64,000 bases of DNA from Cristatella mucedo (Eukaryota > Bryozoa > Phylactolaemata > Cristatellidae), in contig WPIO01000017.1 in the NCBI GenBank assembly GCA_009760855.2, forward strand, positions 5,287,001 through 5,351,000. Direction: 5' to 3'. How positions within the stretch are numbered: position 1 is the first letter of the stretch; every line of letters begins with the position of its first letter. The translations under genes were made by a program, and so were the position numbers. Below are positions 27,001-35,839 of the stretch, one piece after another. The notes below the pieces were generated by a model. That model was not told the origin of the DNA. It did no database searches and saw only the letters and a program-made list of their open reading frames with translations.

Positions 27001-28915
27001 TGGAGGCAAGGCTTCCTGGTCGTTTTCGGCATCTAACCGAAGGGCGGAGAAAGAGGCACCTCTAAAATCGAGCCGAGTCACGTGTGAGCATCACGTGCCC
27101 GTCCGGTCAGGCTCTGGCGTCGGAGCAGCTCGGCAACCGTGCAAAAGGACTGCTCGGGTCGGCCGACGTGCTTACCTTACGGCGTGGGCTACTCTTTCAT
27201 CCCAGAACTACAAACAACAGTTGCAAGTGCAAATGAGACGACATGCTGTCACCAGGCTGCTCTCACAGCAAGCCCCTTTCTATTTCAGCACAGCTGCCGC
27301 CGCCGCCACGGTACAATTGTCCTCGTTTTACAGAAAAAGCAACCGTGGCAGGCCGGCAGTACGCCGTTGCAGCTGAGCATCTGCAGCTGTTGCGGCAGGC
27401 GGTAGTGGAAGGCAGCAGCAGCAGCAGCAATGGCTACCATCGAAGGATTGACGACAAAGTAAAGCCGAGGAAAGGTTAGCTGATTTAGCAGACTCCTTTG
27501 TATAGCGGCAGACGAGACTGTTTGTGGCTAGCGCCACCCACCGATTGCAGAGGGCAATCAAGGACCGCCTGCAGCAGGATTCGAACCCATGAACTCGGTC
27601 GTCCAGTGCAAGCACCTTACCCTAGGACTATTGCTTGAGTGGCCTACCACTACCTACTACCTCTCTCCCCTGTCCTGCCCTGCCGTAGGATGACTTGAGG
27701 ATTGCCTCCACGGCAGCTTCCCACCGTGGGACGCAAATCCTGTGGGTCAGCACGGCGGCGCTCAGTAAGCAGCAACAGCATCAGCCCGGTGCAAGCGGCG
27801 CAGGCCACCCAGCCGGCAGTTCGGACGGTTGGACGGCACGGATGGCTGGCCGCTAACAGCGCTGGGTGAGAGCTTGCGTGCCAAAGCCATCATTGTCCAC
27901 AGAACAAACGCTCGAGGCTGACCAGGAAGGCGAGCTGCTCGCGCTCACCCAGCTCACCGGGCCTAAACAGCCTTTCACGAGAGAGGGTGGAAGGAACGGC
28001 ATCCGCCGAGCAGCGTCAAGGTGCATGCTGCATTTCGAGCGCCGGCAGACGGCTGGACGCTGCGCTGCCACGGCCGCGCTTCGAGCGGCCGAGAAGCGGC
28101 GGCTCGAGCGGCTGACGACGACCTCTGACCTCTCACTCACTCTTACTTTTGCAGTGGGATTAATGCAACAAAGCGAGCAGTATAGGCTTGGCGACGATAG
28201 AACTAAGCCATGACTACGGCCGAGCAGCTTTTGGTTGGGCAGTTTTCGAGTGGTCAGCAGACCACTGGTTGGCGAGCCGCCGCCCTATTACACAGCCAGC
28301 AGGCGAGGCAGATGACAAAGCCTACGACATGAGCTGGCCCACTCGACGCAGCTAATTCACCAAGTCCTCGACAAAGCTTACTCGTAATCAATTGAGCAGC
28401 AGCAAGGTACGGAAAAGGCAGATGAATGGAACAGTTGACCCACTCGACGACAATAACAACACAGCCCATCCGCCTCAAAGCTCGTGTTACAGCAGCGGCA
28501 GTACGGTGCTGTCGAGGAGTCTGCGGATCTGCGGCAAGACAGGCAAGCAGGAGCTGTGGTCAGGGTTGGGGCGAAACCGTCTGCAGCTTGTTGCCGAGGT
28601 GTCGATAAATAACGGAACGGCCAACTCATATACGCAAGTGGCAACAAAGCAGACACGACAGTGACTCGGGCCGCTGACAACTTGTGGCAGCTGCTGCAGC
28701 AGCAGCGCTCTGCCACTCTGCCACCGCTGCTGCTGCAATGCCCACCTGCACAGTGTCGTCCCATCCGCCGGACACCAGAGTGTGCTCCTCCACGGGGTGG
28801 TACTGAACGGCAAACACCCGCTGCCTGTGGCCGTTCATTATGTCACGAGAATCGCTACAGCACACGGATAAACATGAGCGATACTTACGACACATGGACG
28901 AAATCCAATACTAGG

Positions 28916-29010
<95 letters not shown>

Positions 29011-29560
29011 TTTCCCGTCTCTCGTCACGCTCTGCTCACTCTCTCCCCTTTTATCTTTTTTCAACTTGCCTCGCAGCTCCTCTGCTTTCTGCACTTTGCT
29101 TGGTGCGAGCGACGAAGGACACACACGGCTGCGAGCGCGAAGGGGCAGGAGGGGGCGGCAGAGGCGAGCTCTGCACCTCGCCTCCAGAGTCTTCAGCACT
29201 TGCTTCGATTCCGTGTCGTACACGTGCAGCTGAGGCGTCCCGCCGCCCGTGACGAAGTGCGTGCCGTCGGCATTGAAGGCAACGCACAGGCTCTGTCTCA
29301 CCTCGTCGATGGTGTGCACGCACGTGTTCGAGCTGTAATGCCAGACCTTGACTTTCCCCGACGCATCTACAGCGCAACGAAGCAGTCGCTGCTGCACGCT
29401 GCCGCCACGAAGTGACTGGCGACAGCAGACGCTCGGCGCAACAGCACAGCGGCCGGAGGCTGCTCAGCTGTCTCCGCAGGTCGTGACAGTGCAGGCTCCT
29501 CGGAGAGAGCTGCCAAGCGATCGGTCGCGCGTCGCAACGGCTTCGAGAGAAGAGAGAGAG

Positions 29561-29595
<35 letters not shown>

Positions 29596-30191
29596 CAGGT
29601 CGACGAGGTAAAAGCCCGGCCTGCTGTTGCTGCTTCCGCCGCCGGTCCCTAGCTCTGAGCGAGTTTCGAAGCGGCCACGCACGAAAAGCAACCCGAGGGA
29701 CAAAGGCGGGATCTCGGTAAACCAAGAAGGAAAGACCAAGCGCCAGCTCGTGCCGCGATCGGTCTGCTAGCGTCGGCCCGCGCCCGGCCATCGCACGTGG
29801 GCGCACGACGACGGCGACGACGAGTACAAAGGGCGAGAGACGCGGGCGCGCGCACCCACTCGCTGACAGCTGGGTGCGAGACGACGTGCGCGGGCGGGCT
29901 GGCGGCGGCGGCGGCGGGGCGTCCCGCGATAAAAGTTCGACTCACACGTGGCAACGAGCAAATGCTGCCGCTCGGTTTTGTCCGTGGAGCTGTAGGGCTT
30001 GAATTCGAGCCCCGTGCACGGTAGGTGCGCCGTGGCCACGTCGGAGTCGCTGAGGCTGTAGAGCAGGACGCCGCTCTCCGGGTTGAATATCTGCGGAGAC
30101 GGCGGGGCGCGCGCGCACTGAGACGGCGCGCCGCGGACTGGCCAGCCGCGGCTCGTGCGCGAGCGCTGGCGGCTCTCTCTCTCTCTCACAT

Positions 30192-30254
<63 letters not shown>

Positions 30255-30631
30255 TGCAAGGGAGCTGCAAAATCGTGCCTTAATCTTCCCGTTTGCCAGG
30301 CCGGCGGCGAGACTTGAACCGTCCGCGGAGAACTTGCAGCACATCACTTCAGATTGACAATCGCTGCAAAGAGGGAGCGCGAATGCGTGGAGCGGCTGCT
30401 GCTCAAGCTTCCGCATTCGTTCGGACGCAGTGGAAAATTTCCGCTTTGCTTCGTAGCTGCGCTCGATGCAACTTACAGTATGCTCTGACATTTAATCTGG
30501 CCCTCCGTGTGCACGGAGCGCCGAGCGTCCGCGGCCGTCCGGTCCGAGCTGATACTACTTCTTCTGTAGAAGTTCTCGCCGACCTCCACTCCTCCCTGGC
30601 TGCTAAAGTTGCTGTAATTGAGCGCGAACAT
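23763..30631 (-). CDS. WD40 beta-propeller protein (nine exons, complete)
   Basis: Exons in order are 30631-30477, 30363-30279, 30090-29946, 29366-29177, 28854-28746, 27207-27176, 26622-26454, 25739-25647 and 23894-23763. Phases agree at all eight junctions and give 369 residues from MFALNYSNFSS to a TGA stop. WD-type blades are visible: CCKFSADGSSLAAGLANGKIK, FNADGTHFVTGGG..LHVYD, GHRQRVFAVQYHP..LVSGGWDDTVQFWD, DPQHNHLLTGSWR..LQIWDFATG and YCAQWLGKDYIICGG. Such propellers are scaffolds for protein assembly. The family with GPHICGGDALDID and the RSVHTEGQIKCQS lead-in seems familiar from uncharacterised invertebrate WD-repeat proteins, but I know no named orthologue and assign no function. One intron has a GC donor. 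Confidence 0.88.
23950..24078 (+). repeat. (GACA)n and (GA)n compound microsatellite
   Basis: GA-rich lead-in, then about 11 units of GACA (23998-24042) and a GA run to about 24077. It lies in intron 8 of the WD40 gene, about 60 nt upstream of the last exon in the sense of that gene, where it reads as a CT/TGTC pyrimidine-rich tract. Confidence 0.95.
24879..24910. repeat. Short perfect hairpin, 14-bp stem
   Basis: CGTAACTTCTGCTG and its exact reverse complement flank a TGGG loop. Confidence 0.9.
25125..25195 (+). mobile_element. LINE-like 3' tail fragment
   Basis: CATGGATAGAGAATTGGTTCTCTAGTAGAGTGCTTTATAAAAG with TATTATTAATATTA resembles the family A tail, but it is diverged. Confidence 0.5.
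25647..25739 (-). CDS. WD40 gene, exon 8
   Basis: The acceptor is CGTTGCTTGCAG and the donor GTGAGC; phase 0 on both sides; 31 codons: LYCAQWLGKDYIICGG then TEQNMARIIDRGTLN. Confidence 0.88.
26454..26622 (-). CDS. WD40 gene, exon 7
   Basis: The acceptor is CTCGTTTCAG and the donor GTCAGT; phase 2 in, 0 out. It encodes SIYGPHICGGDALDIDPQ, HNHLLTGSWRSANVLQIWD and ATGAKIKDVPQDALHKCM: one full WD blade ending in IWD. Confidence 0.9.
27176..27207 (-). CDS. WD40 gene, exon 6 (32-nt microexon)
   Basis: TTTGTAG acceptor, FWDERVAHAV plus two bases, then the GTAAGC donor. It supplies the FWD end of the preceding blade (after GGWDDTVQ) and the first two bases of the Arg before SIYGP. Without it, exons 5 and 7 are out of phase. 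It is too short to be seen as an open frame. Confidence 0.85.
27474..27655 (-). mobile_element. tRNA-derived SINE, type 1 tail
   Basis: In reverse: GGTAAGGTGCTTGCACTGGACGACCGAGTTCATGGGTTCGAATCCTGC (A and B box-like) then the body and a tail ending with CTGCTAAATCAGC. It sits in intron 5 of the WD40 gene, in sense. Confidence 0.75.
28746..28854 (-). CDS. WD40 gene, exon 5
   Basis: The acceptor is GTGCTGTAG and the donor GTGGGC; phase 2 in, 0 out. It encodes DSRDIMNGHRQRVFAVQYHP and VEEHTLVSGGWDDTVQ: the GH and WD-proximal parts of a canonical blade. Confidence 0.9.
28918..29007 (+). repeat. (CT)n microsatellite, 90 bp
   Basis: A pure CT run in intron 4 of the WD40 gene; it reads GA in the sense strand of that gene and ends about 60 nt before the exon 5 acceptor. 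Confidence 0.97.
29177..29366 (-). CDS. WD40 gene, exon 4
   Basis: The acceptor is TGCGCTGTAG and the donor GTGCAG; phase 1 in, 2 out; 62 full codons: ASGKVKVWHYSSNTCVHTID, then VAFNADGTHFVTGGG and QLHVYDTESKQVLKTLEA. It carries the end of one blade (KVWH) and a second one (LHVYD). Confidence 0.9.
29561..29594 (+). repeat. (GA)n microsatellite
   Basis: A GA run in intron 3 of the WD40 gene, with interrupted GA repeats just upstream from 29545. Confidence 0.9.
29946..30090 (-). CDS. WD40 gene, exon 3
   Basis: The acceptor is CGTCTCCGCAG and the donor GTGAGT; phase 0 in, 1 out; 48 codons: IFNPESGVLLYSLSDSDV, TGLEFKPYSSTDKTE and QHLLVAT. It joins exon 2 as GKIK-IFNPESG and exon 4 as LLVATY-ASGKVKVW, both natural WD-blade contexts. 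Confidence 0.88.
30173..30252. repeat. Inverted CT/GA microsatellite filling a 188-nt intron
   Basis: (CT)n at 30173-30187, an ACATA spacer, then (GA)n to 30252. The two parts are complementary. They occupy much of intron 2 (30091-30278) of the WD40 gene, the intron with the GC donor. Confidence 0.95.
30279..30363 (-). CDS. WD40 gene, exon 2
   Basis: The acceptor is CTCTTTGCAG. It encodes DCQSEVMCCKFSADGSSL and AAGLANGKIK. The exon ends AAG with donor GCACGA; no GT lies nearby, so a GC-AG intron is inferred. Phase 2 in, 0 out. Confidence 0.82.
30477..30631 (-). CDS. WD40 gene, exon 1 with start codon
   Basis: ATG at 30631-30629 opens MFALNYSNFSSQGGVEVGEN, then FYRRSSISSDRTAADARRSV and HTEGQIKCQSI; donor GTAAGT; phase 2 out. 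This start is the first in-frame Met of an open stretch that joins exon 2 in phase; its frame is too short to stand out alone. Transcription would begin in the GC-rich DNA above 30631. Confidence 0.82.
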
Positions 30632-31470
30632 TCTGCGATGCGGCGCCGGCTGTCGCGCTCACGCGAATAACCGAGCGCATGGCGGCAGCCCCATATGAAC
30701 CCGGCGACAGCGTCGCAGCAACCGGAGCGGAAGTTTCTCCGCCTCTTGATGACGTCGGCAGCTGGCAAGGTAACAATCGACTGGGGACGCACCGGGCTGC
30801 AGCAACTCGCTAGCCCTGGCACTAGAAAGGCCTCAAATATTCAAAAATTTTGTATAAAGTAACTTTATTAAAAAATTTCACTCATTTTTCTGAGCTCTAA
30901 ATGAGCATACCGCGACAGTTATATAATGACGGCAATGGGCGACGCCTTCTCTGTAAGCGACTGCTGATAGGTCGACGGAACGGCCAACCCCTCTCGCGTC
31001 GTTCCCTCTTTCGTCGCCGCCTTAGTAGCGCTCTGAGCAAGTTTGTGATGGATACGAGAAGTCAACGAAAACGAGCTTACAGAGAGACAACATTGACGCC
31101 AGAGTGGCCGTCACGACCATATCGCGATCCACGGCGATAAACGGAGCGACGGGCGCCAGTCCGCGGAGTCCGTAGAGTAAAAATTCCACATCGATTAGAG
31201 ACAGGCTCTACCCCTAACACTGGGTGGATCCACGCGGACGCTCAGGCGTGCGTGCCTGCCTGCCCGCCTCACGGGTATAGGCGAGGCCGCGACGGAGCCA
31301 AAGACGAGGCCTTGACCTTGACCTGGGTCGAGGCAGCTAATCATGAGAAAGTTGCGAGGTTGTGCGCGGTTAGACACGTCCCTTCGAGACGGTTCAGAGG
31401 GCCAGGACTATACCGCTCCCCTTCTCTTTGCCTACGCCCTAGAGGTGCGACCGAATAAATAATAATTACG
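30632..31470. other. Upstream region of the WD40 gene
   Basis: It should hold the promoter and 5' UTR of the WD40 gene. Sequence to about 30830 is GC-rich; 30840-30900 is AT-rich (AAAATTTTGTATAAAG). No coding feature is supported. Confidence 0.35.
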
Positions 31471-31474
31471 ATGA

Positions 31475-31790
31475 TGATAACAATACTATTCGCTTGTAAT
31501 GTCCCCCTCCCCAAGAGAGCTAAATCTCTACCCAGGCGCTTTACGACTCACACCAAGAGAAACAATAATGAAAGGTTAATGACCAGCGACGTATCCTGAT
31601 TTGGCAAGCATGCAAAAGCACGCACAGTAGCATGTGAATGCTTAGACCAGCATGCAAAAGTGCACAAGAGTACACTCGTGGCCGCCAGTTTCTAGGACAC
31701 CTGATTATTAACATGCACAGCCAAATAGCGCACAGGCGAGCGCGCAAAAGCACGCACGAAAAAAGACGCTAGGTTCCCTTGGTACTGGGT
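31475..31790 (-). mobile_element. LINE 3' UTR fragment, family A relative
   Basis: After an AATAATAATTACGATGATG run come CTAAATCTCTACCCAGGCGCTTTACGACTC and repeated GCATGCAAAAGCACGCAC motifs. The same variant appears at 56370-56880, so this is a subfamily distinct from family A proper. Confidence 0.6.
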
Positions 31791-32099
31791 TGGCTGAGCG
31801 GCACAGATGCCTTTTCTGTCCAGTAATGCAAGTGTCTGTCAACATTTGTGCCATATCACTCAGGGATCGGTGTTTGTTACTGCATGAGGTGTTGGATTAA
31901 ACTTTGGGCGTGCTGGTTTTCTCGCTGTACGTATTTACAGCTCCAATGAGGAATTTCCTCTCCGCACTGCTAGATCTGTCAGCACACATACTTTTTCGGC
32001 ACTTCATTTTAGCACATTTTTTGTTTATTGCTCTTGCCGGACCTGTATTGCATTGAAATTCGGCATTCCAGTGGTGCACTTAAAGTTTTCGCTCTAGCA

Positions 32100-33060
32100 T
32101 GGATCGATGTGCGGACAGAAGAAAATGGGAACAGTAGGAATATAACAAGACAGTCGAGTGGGGTGAACGTCGTCAAAAATGAATTCCCTGCCAGCTTGAA
32201 GCTTTCTCTTGCTTTCCGTTGGTACGTTTGGATAAACCGCACGCCTCTGGGACGCTTCAACTCGCGGACGTCCGGCTTTAATAATACGCCCGGGAGTCTT
32301 TCAGCGGATTCTAGGAAACGAGCTCGTGGCGCTGCACGGGCGACTCTGCGCGCGCGAAACTTGACAGCGGACGGCGCTTTCGATATCCGCGCACCACGGG
32401 CTGCTTGCGAGACACCGACGAGCGTCGGCGATCTCTGCAGCGCCGCCTCCGCCTCCATCCGCGCTTGCTGCTGCTTACTGTTTATGTGCGGCGGAGCCCT
32501 GAGCACCCTCCGACATCGAACGGCGGGCGCGGCCTCTGACCTCGGGCTCAGCGGGCCGCGGCTCCGCGGATGCGACGCGCGGCTCGCTCGCGGAGCGCTG
32601 CGACCGGCGACGCCGACCGCGTCCGCTGCTTCCGCCGCTGTAGAGAGACGGACTGATGCGACGAGACGGATGGCGAGAAAAAGTAACGGAACCGAGGAAA
32701 TGCTAGGCGTTCGCCCGCCCTCGGCCGCTGCTTCTTTACGGGCGGCGGCGTCTCTGCCACGTCTGACTGTACGCGACCGCGCGAGGCGCGGCTTCAGCGG
32801 CGTCTGCCGTCGCGGTCGCGGCGCTGGAAATTGAATGGCGCGCTGGGGAAGCGAACTGTGGCGGCAAACACGGAGGTGAGAAAGAGGCGAAGCGCAGCGA
32901 GCTGGCTAGGCCTCCGCAGAGAAAGCCAGAGCAGCCGGGCTCACGAACCGACCGCGCGTATTGAGAGCGCGAGCACGACTCGCAACGCGTCCAAATTGTG
33001 CGGTCAGAGCGTGCGAACGGGCCGCGAGCTGCGGGAAAGGAGCGGGCTGCGCTAAGCTTT
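32100..33060. other. CpG-rich block with unassigned open frames
   Basis: Both strands are open over long stretches (plus 32028-32834; minus about 32465-32009 with a real ATG opening MEAEAALQRSPTLVGVSQ). High GC makes stops rare, so openness alone is weak evidence. On the plus strand an ATG at 32834 is followed after 44 nt by a good donor (CGGAG, GTGAGA). I recognise no family. Confidence 0.3.
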
Positions 33061-33132
33061 AGAGCTGATCGACCGACCGTGAGGTAGAGTTTTGACTTTT
33101 GTGTGTAAGAATATTCGTCCGCTCTACAGACA

Positions 33133-33300
33133 AATATTAGCTGATTTAACAGCTTGATTTATATAGCCGTAGAAGAGCCTTGACAGCTGTCACATCCGCT
33201 TGCGGTTAGTAGTAGAGGATTGACCACTGCAGGATTCGAACCCATGGCCCGGGTTGTAAAAAAGCGAGCACTTACTCCCTAGGTTATCACAATATTTACC
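33133..33300 (-). mobile_element. tRNA-derived SINE, type 1 tail
   Basis: In reverse: GTAAGTGCTCGC..CGGGCCATGGGTTCGAATCCTGCAGTGG (B box) followed by the body and a tail GGCTCTTCTACGGCTATATAAATCAAGCTGTTAAATCAGC. Confidence 0.75.
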
Positions 33301-33305
33301 GTCTG

Positions 33306-33549
33306 CGGCATCAAGCGGTCCGCCCCCGTGTGCCGGTGGAGCTGCAGCTTTCAAAATGAAGCCATCACCGGCGGCGAAATCGGCGCACGGAAGCGACCAG
33401 CGAAGCTGCGCACGTGCACGATAGTCCTCTCCCTCTGGACCCGCGTCGATACCGTACGAGTAAAGTTCTTCTGTGGCTCCGAGTGCTTTAACCGTAGTGC
33501 AGACGCACGTCTGAAATGCTGTCGCCAGGTTAGGAACATGAATTTCCAT
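33306..33549 (-). CDS. Hypothetical exon beginning MEIHVPNLATAF
   Basis: ATG at 33549-33547 in a good start context (GCGGCGATGGAA) opens a frame reading MEIHVPNLATAFQTCV, ALGATEELYSYGIDAGPEGE and FAAGDGFILKAAAPP, ending near a possible donor GACG-GTAAAT at about 33306. The composition looks protein-like and not repetitive, yet I recognise no domain and found no partner exon. A SINE starts directly downstream. It may be a first exon of an unrecognised minus-strand gene, or chance. Confidence 0.3.
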
Positions 33550-33689
33550 CGCCGCGTCCTACGAGTTTGGATTGAATAGCCAATGCCGCCAGCGACGTCT
33601 GAAGCGACCGGCTGAAATCAAATGTCACACGAACGTTCTTAAAAAGAAAGATACCAATCGAAGCCCAACAAACGATTGATTCCGAGAAT

Positions 33690-34205
33690 AATAATAATAA
33701 TAATGCACTTGATAAAGCCCCCTCAGAGAACTCAATTTCTTTCTAGGCGCTTTACATTTGCTGCACAGGGGAATGCAATTGAATGGTAAGTAATATCATG
33801 CTTGATAAACAAACAAAATAAATAACATGGTTAGGGGTGACATGCACAGGGTCAGCATGCAAATGTGGTTAGTGACAGCATGCACAGTGTCAGCACGCAT
33901 AAGCACATCAAGGACGAATCACAGGGACCCACTAAATGCTGTCCTAAATAGGTGTGTTTTTAAGTTCTTTTTAAATGTGGTCATGTCAGGGGATGTTCTG
34001 AGGCAGGTCGGGAGGGAGTTCCAGGCTTTGGGAGCATACGAACTAAATGCACGGTCTCCAAAGGATTTGAGGTCTGTACGAGGTATTTCTAGGCTGTTGG
34101 ATTCCGAAAAGCGGGTGGTACGATGCTTGGCTTGATGGGGTAGTATATCTGAGAGATAGGCTGGAGCCAAAGAATGAAGTGACCTAAAAGTGAGCGTCAA
34201 AACCT
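33690..34205 (-). mobile_element. LINE family A 3' fragment
   Basis: In reverse it encodes [39 protein letters not shown] and [20 protein letters not shown] to the ORF end at 33919, then the 3' UTR and tail with (ATT)n at 33690. The frame over its last 93 codons is intact. Confidence 0.88.
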
Positions 34206-34209
34206 ATGA

Positions 34210-35120
34210 ACCTATGAGAATCCTTTCTTTAAACGTTATCGAGGGTTATTCGAGCACTTCTCAGCTTGTTGGTAGTGCAGCGCTAATGGGCACGGGATGG
34301 CAAAGTAAATCACCTAAAGATTCAGCGAATGAAAGCTTGCACGAGTCCAGATCACGAGTGCATGCTTGCCCGGCTGCCTGCAGGCGGCTTGCTGGGGGCG
34401 GAGCGGGGCGGAGCTGCCCACATAGTAGCCATCTTTGACGATTTAGAAGCGAGTCGATGGGGAACTGAAGGGCATGCAAGGGCAAGAGGAACCGCAACGC
34501 GGGTATTGAGGGATCGCGCGGGCAGAGCGCGTTAGCTCGAAATGGCTCGCACGCAGAGCCCCCTCCAGCAAAGCCCTCTGCACATCTCGGTCCCTCAGTG
34601 TCTAAGAACACTTACCACTCCTTAAGATTCAGCCCTGCTAGAGATCCATCGTCCAAGTTTACCAGTGTAGGCTTGCGGTTGCAATTTTTGCAACACTAGT
34701 GCCGACGCTGAATGAACTGACGCGTATTCGCGAACTCCCACCAGATCGAGACGGGCTGCCGGGATGCTTACAGACAGAGTGGCGTGCGGCGGATTCCGTT
34801 CGCTTACAGCGTGCTGCGTGCAAAGTGAAAAATTGCAACTTCTGATCGCATGGCCGATAAAAGAGAGAACCAACATGCCCAAGACGAGCTCCGCTGGAAA
34901 TCCCTGCCAGAAGAAGGGCGGCGCCATTCGTGTAGTGACAATGCGCACTTCAGTGTAGAATCTATTGTGTTGGCAGACGCAAAGACGTTACCTAGCGAAC
35001 CTAGCCCTCGGCGGGTCGCTCGTAAGAAGCAACCGTCCGTCCGCCTGCTGCCGGTAGAGCCGTGAACCGGAAGGAAATCTGCCGGTACTCACTGTCGATG
35101 GCAATGCGATGCATGGACCT
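34210..35120. other. No recognised feature
   Basis: Mixed sequence with short open frames on both strands and no repeat family or splice-supported exon that I can defend. Confidence 0.35.
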
Positions 35121-35124
35121 GCCC

Positions 35125-35290
35125 GCCGTGATGGCACACTAGGTAAGGTGGTTGTTTTTCACGACCTCGGTCCCGAGGTCGTGGGTTCGATTTCTGCGAT
35201 GAGCGATCCTTTATCGCCGATGCAAGCGGTGGTGATAGCCGTGAAGGCTCTTCTGTCGCTATACAAAAGAGGCTGTTTAATCAGTTAGGA
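35125..35290 (+). mobile_element. tRNA-derived SINE, type 1 tail
   Basis: GGTCCCGAGGTCGTGGGTTCGATTTCTGCG contains the B box; then GATCCTTTATCGCC, GTGATAGCCGTGAAGGCTC and TCGCTATACAAAAGAGGCTGTTTAATC. This is one of the clearest type 1 copies. Confidence 0.75.
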
Positions 35291-35689
35291 TTTTTTTTTA
35301 TCGCGGTGGGCCTCTGAATTTTGTCGGTAGTCTGACGCGGGATTGAGCGTGGCCGGGGAGGCTGGGTAAGCGGCGTGGGGCTCGGCGCACTGTGCGCATT
35401 ACGAAGATGAAGAACGAGTTCATCGCAAGAGTTTAATGACGACGCGTATTACCAGTAGAGCTGGCGCAGGACGAGGGAGTCGCCTACGGCTACTCGTGAG
35501 GCCTCCATCGCAATCCGGCCACGCCTTCTCTGCGTCCTTCAAAGCGTCCATCCCCGACATCCCTTTTCCATCCGTCCTCGTCCGTCTTCATCGTCCGCCC
35601 CGTTTACTTAGGCTCGGCAATGCGGCCAGGCACCCAGTCTATCTGTGCCTCGTATATTCCGCCCGTCCCCCTCCGACCACGTGTACGCG

Positions 35690-35835
35690 TAAGTTGCCGT
35701 GCCGGTTTGGCCCAGAGGTAAAATGCTCGCCTTCACCGACCGAGGGGTCGTGGGCTCGAGCCGTGCTGCGTGTGTAGTAAAACGCCGGCATTGAGTTGAA
35801 GCTCTCTTGGGTCACCAGAGAAAGAAAGGAATTAT
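35690..35835 (+). mobile_element. tRNA-derived SINE, type 2-like, diverged
   Basis: TGGCCCAGAGGTAAAATGCTCGCC and AGGGGTCGTGGGCTCGAGCC match the heads of the copies at 62300 and 62710; GAGTTGAAGCTCTCTTGGG suggests a decayed LINE-type tail. Confidence 0.5.
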
Positions 35836-35839
35836 ATTT

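Noticed and set aside
32028-32834. 268-codon plus-strand open frame
   Set aside because: Lies in a CpG-rich block where both strands are open; no known domain; composition shifts part way. Mentioned only as unassigned.
34622-34948. Minus-strand frame with a hydrophobic stretch (ELVLGMLVLSFIGHAI)
   Set aside because: Looked like a small membrane protein, but no start context, partner exon or family could be supported.
35125-35200. Possible true tRNA gene from the A and B boxes
   Set aside because: Cloverleaf pairing is not maintained and the same head recurs with a shared non-tRNA body and tail at several loci, so it is a SINE.
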